DNA of 9,311 nt from an uncultured Bacilli bacterium (GTDB taxonomy: Bacteria > Bacillota_I > Bacilli_A > RF39 > UBA660), in assembly GCA_944363895.1 (NCBI GenBank), contig CALVVP010000103.1:1-9311 (forward strand). The letters run 5' to 3'. This document shows positions 6,974 to 9,311 of the stretch, piece after piece. The position numbers and the translations under genes were made by a program. The notes beneath the pieces were generated by a model. It saw nothing but the letters and a program-made list of their open reading frames with translations, had not been told where the DNA came from and searched no databases. Each line of letters starts with the position of its first letter. Position 1 is the stretch's first letter.

Positions 6974-9019
6974 ATGAAATTAAAATTTAAAGCGTCTGCT
7001 AAAGATTATTTAATTTTTGTTATTTTTGCAATCGTTTTGTTATATTTTGTGGCGATTGCGGTCTTGAATCTTTCTAGTTTTGCAACTGATGGTAGATTTC
7101 ATGGCTTTAATCCCTTGCCAGCTTTTTCTTCACAGTTTATAATTCCGACTATTGTTGGCTATGTTTTCGCACTTATTTTTATCATTACTAGCGTTTCTTC
7201 TTATTTCTTTGAAAGAGATAAAGGAATCGGTTTTAGTACTGGAGCAAAAGAAGAAAAAGGTTATGCTAGATGGGCTGATGAAAAAGAATTTAAAAAACAA
7301 AAAGATATTTATAAAGTTTTACCTAATCAGGAAACTTGTGAACATGCTGGTATTCCACTAATCAACAATGGCAAAGAAATTTGGGTTGATGGTGGAGAAT
7401 ATCACAATTTAATTTTAGGTTCAACTGGTGCTGGTAAAACTCAAACTATGGTTCAACCGATGGTTCGTATTTTAGCTAAAAAAGGTGAATCAATGATTAT
7501 TACTGACCCGAAAGGGGAAATATACGAAAACAATGCGGAAATGTTAAAAGAAAAAGGTTATAATATCGTTTTACTTAACTTCCGTGATCCGCAAAGAGGT
7601 AGTGCTTGGAATCCTTTAGGTTTACCTTATCAATTATACAAATCAGGTAATAAAGATAAAGCTAATGAGTTATTAGATGACTTAGCGATGAATATCCTAT
7701 ATGATGATAAAGCACAAAATCAAGATCCTTTTTGGGAAAAAACTTCTGCTGATTATTTTACGGGTTTAGCTTTAGCTTTATTTGATGATGCGAAAGAAGA
7801 AGAAATTAACTTAAATACGATTAACTTAATGACAACTGTTGGTGAAGAAAAATTAGGTAATACAACTTATATTAAAGAATATTTTGGCTATAAAGATAAA
7901 GCTAGTCCGGCTTATATTAATGTTTCTTCCACCATTATGGCACCTAATGATACGAAAAGTAGTATTTTATCAGTCTTTAAACAAAAAATAAAATTGTTTT
8001 CTTCAAGAGAAAATCTATCCGAAATGTTAAGTCATAGTGACTTTGATTTAAAAGATATTGGTCGTAAGAAAACAGCTGTATTTTTAGTTATTCAAGATGA
8101 AAAGAAAACTTATCATTCTTTAGTTACTATATTTATTAAACAATGTTATGAAACTTTAATCGATGTAGCGCAAGAATCAGGTGGGAAATTACCTTTTAAA
8201 ACCAATTTTATTTTAGATGAGTTTGCTAATATGCCACCGTTAAAAGATGTTACGACAATGGTAACGGCTGCTCGTAGTAGAAATATTCGTTTTACCTTTA
8301 TTATTCAGAACTTTGCTCAATTATATCAAGTATATGGTAAAGAAAACGGAGAAACAATTAAAGGTAACTGTGGTAATATTGTTTATTTAATTAGTAGTGA
8401 GTTAGCTTCACTGGAAGAAATAAGTAAATTATGTGGTGAGGTTAAATCAAAAGAAAAAGATAAAACCGCTAGTACGCCTTTGGTAACGGTTAGTGATTTA
8501 CAAAGATTACCAGAGAATACGATTATTGTTTTAAGAATTAGATCGATGCCTTTTAAAACAAAAGTTGTTCCTGATTGGAAAATTCAAAAAGAAGGCGGTT
8601 GGGGTAAAACTTATCCAAAAGCTACTTATCCAACTAGAGAAAAACAAGAGATTAAATTATTCGATTTAAAAGCTTATGTCGATGCGAAAAGAGAAGCTAA
8701 ATTAAATGATATGATGTCATCATTTAATCCTGTTCCACCGATTGTTCCTCGGGAAAAGAATGCTAAACCGGCTATGCCTCTTAAGGAAGATAGTTTCGAT
8801 ATCGATGCTTTAGTTAAAAGAATCGATGCGAAGATTGCTGAGTTAGAAGAACAAGAACGTCAAGAACAATTAGCTAAAGAAACTCCTGTTAATGATGAGA
8901 AACCTCCAATTGTTGATGCTAATGAACCTAAAATCGAATTAAAAGAAGAAGAAAACAAAGTTATCAATGGGGTAACTGATGATCAGTTCTTTGATGATTT
9001 CTTTAATGATGATGAATAA
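6974..9019 (+). CDS. virD4: VirD4/TraG-family T4SS coupling protein (ATPase)
   Basis: A 681-residue membrane-bound ATPase that recruits the substrate (relaxase-DNA or effector) and hands it to the secretion channel. Two N-terminal transmembrane helices (about 11-33 and 54-78) anchor it. The RecA-like domain carries Walker A GSTGAGKT (149-156), the family signature TDPKGEIY (177-184), WNPLG (212-216), Walker B FILDEFAN (412-419) and TAARSRNI (431-438) followed by FIIQNFAQL. These are the standard VirD4/TraG/TraK motifs of Gram-positive elements, all intact. The C-terminal extension has a charged, probably coiled-coil region (612-636) and an extremely acidic, Phe-containing end (DDQFFDDFFNDDE, 669-681). 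In this family C-terminal regions often contribute to substrate selection, so a docking role is plausible. The start is set at 6974 by the SD motif. It is the last gene before a terminator and may have its own promoter. The family call is secure; the substrate is unknown. Confidence 0.94.
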   Translation: MKLKFKASAKDYLIFVIFAIVLLYFVAIAVLNLSSFATDGRFHGFNPLPAFSSQFIIPTIVGYVFALIFIITSVSSYFFERDKGIGFSTGAKEEKGYARWADEKEFKKQKDIYKVLPNQETCEHAGIPLINNGKEIWVDGGEYHNLILGSTGAGKTQTMVQPMVRILAKKGESMIITDPKGEIYENNAEMLKEKGYNIVLLNFRDPQRGSAWNPLGLPYQLYKSGNKDKANELLDDLAMNILYDDKAQNQDPFWEKTSADYFTGLALALFDDAKEEEINLNTINLMTTVGEEKLGNTTYIKEYFGYKDKASPAYINVSSTIMAPNDTKSSILSVFKQKIKLFSSRENLSEMLSHSDFDLKDIGRKKTAVFLVIQDEKKTYHSLVTIFIKQCYETLIDVAQESGGKLPFKTNFILDEFANMPPLKDVTTMVTAARSRNIRFTFIIQNFAQLYQVYGKENGETIKGNCGNIVYLISSELASLEEISKLCGEVKSKEKDKTASTPLVTVSDLQRLPENTIIVLRIRSMPFKTKVVPDWKIQKEGGWGKTYPKATYPTREKQEIKLFDLKAYVDAKREAKLNDMMSSFNPVPPIVPREKNAKPAMPLKEDSFDIDALVKRIDAKIAELEEQERQEQLAKETPVNDEKPPIVDANEPKIELKEEENKVINGVTDDQFFDDFFNDDE

Positions 9020-9047
9020 AACCTTTATAATTTTTAAAGGTTTTTTT
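9018..9047 (+). terminator. Intrinsic (rho-independent) terminator closing the T4SS cluster
   Basis: AACCTTTA (9020-9027) pairs with TAAAGGTT (9035-9042) around a 7-nt loop. A/T pairs extend the stem at its base, and a run of seven T (9041-9047) follows directly. It begins at the coupling-protein stop codon (9017-9019), as expected for the end of a transcript. Confidence 0.88.
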
Positions 9048-9059
9048 AGTTATATTACC

Positions 9060-9088
9060 TTTATTAATTTTTTGTTTTTTCATATAAT
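9060..9088 (+). promoter_or_regulatory. Putative promoter of the rhodanese-like gene
   Basis: A perfect TATAAT box (9083-9088) follows a T-rich stretch. The best -35 at 17-nt spacing is a weak TTTATT (9060-9065). A start near 9095 would give a very short leader beginning about at the Shine-Dalgarno AGGGTGG (9094-9100). The position just after a terminator supports a new transcription unit. Confidence 0.55.
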
Positions 9089-9105
9089 GTAGTAGGGTGG
9101 TTATA

Positions 9106-9311
9106 GTGAACATTAGTGTTCATGATTTGTTAGATAAAAGTAATATTATTGATATTCGCAGTATTGAAAAGTATAATGATAATCATATTGATAATGCGAT
9201 ACATATACCGATGCTTTTATTATTAAAAGATCCTAGTAAATATTTAAATAAATTAGATGATTATTATATTTATTGTCAATATGGTAAGAATAGTTATAAG
9301 GTTTGTTTAGC
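9106..9311 (+). CDS. Rhodanese-like domain protein (3' truncated)
   Basis: Sixty-eight residues are visible before the window ends. They show a rhodanese fold in correct order: the IIDIRSIEKYNDNHIDNAIHI segment type (Asp-Ile-Arg then the HI..A.HIP motif, residues 14-35) and the active-site loop CQYGKNS (57-63), matching the CxxGxRS-type persulfide loop with Cys57 as the sulfur-carrying residue. Such small single-domain proteins move sulfane sulfur or act in redox or sulfur handling in the cytoplasm. The GTG start at 9106 lies 5 nt after AGGGTGG (9094-9100); the first in-frame ATG would remove the N-terminal half of the domain. It has its own TATAAT box and is separated from the T4SS genes by a terminator, so it probably belongs to a different unit, perhaps ordinary chromosome. 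Whether further domains follow cannot be seen. Confidence 0.82.
   Translation, partial: MNISVHDLLDKSNIIDIRSIEKYNDNHIDNAIHIPMLLLLKDPSKYLNKLDDYYIYCQYGKNSYKVCL

Noticed and set aside
7152..7361. Plus-strand 69-codon frame inside the coupling-protein gene.
   Set aside because: Out-of-frame shadow of a strongly supported VirD4-like coding region, covering its second membrane helix.
1..9311. Genetic code 4 (TGA = Trp), suspected because the organism may be related to Mollicutes and none of the seven complete gene ends uses TGA (four TAA, three TAG).
   Set aside because: All Trp codons I checked across the genes are TGG and no gene needs an in-frame TGA to be read through. Absence of TGA among seven stops is too small a sample.
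1..9311. CRISPR arrays, tRNA/rRNA genes, insertion sequences or att-like terminal repeats.
   Set aside because: No regularly spaced repeats, no cloverleaf-like GTTCRA segments and no transposase-like protein were seen; nearly the whole window is occupied by the listed genes.

Overview
The window is strongly AT-rich (roughly 30% G+C by eye), with Shine-Dalgarno motifs of the AGGGTG/AGAGGTGA type, an N-lipidation signal and cell-wall hydrolase domains. This points to a low-GC Gram-positive bacterium (Bacillota: Bacilli/Erysipelotrichia or an uncultured relative of the Mollicutes). Every Trp codon I checked is TGG, so the standard bacterial code fits. The species cannot be named from the sequence.

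Positions 1-9019 hold one co-directional (+) cluster of seven genes encoding the core of a Gram-positive type IV secretion / conjugation-like machine. In order: the C-terminal part of a VirB6/TrbL-like channel protein (truncated by the window start); a PrgI/VirB3-like small membrane protein; a short VirB4-N-terminus/TrsD-like protein; the VirB4/TrsE-like ATPase; a large membrane-anchored cell-wall hydrolase combining a SpoIID-like and a CHAP domain; a lipoprotein with an additional C-terminal membrane helix; and a VirD4/TraG-type coupling ATPase. The first four genes are packed tightly (17-nt gap, 23-nt overlap, 1-nt TAATG overlap), which suggests translational coupling. A possible extra promoter lies just before the coupling-protein gene, and a clear intrinsic terminator (9018-9047) closes the cluster.

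Functional reading: the VirB6-like and PrgI-like proteins would form the inner-membrane channel. The split VirB4 pair and the VirD4-like ATPase would power assembly and substrate delivery. The SpoIID-CHAP protein would open the peptidoglycan, which is the VirB1-like job. No relaxase, origin of transfer or integrase lies inside the window, so whether the system moves DNA or protein cannot be decided here.

After the terminator, a separate gene with its own TATAAT box begins at 9106. It encodes a single-domain rhodanese-like protein and is cut off by the window end; it probably lies outside the secretion cluster. The most noteworthy points are the SpoIID+CHAP architecture in the T4SS hydrolase (with altered SpoIID motifs), its unassigned Cys-containing ectodomain, a near-perfect inverted repeat in the start of that gene, and the doubly anchored lipoprotein.
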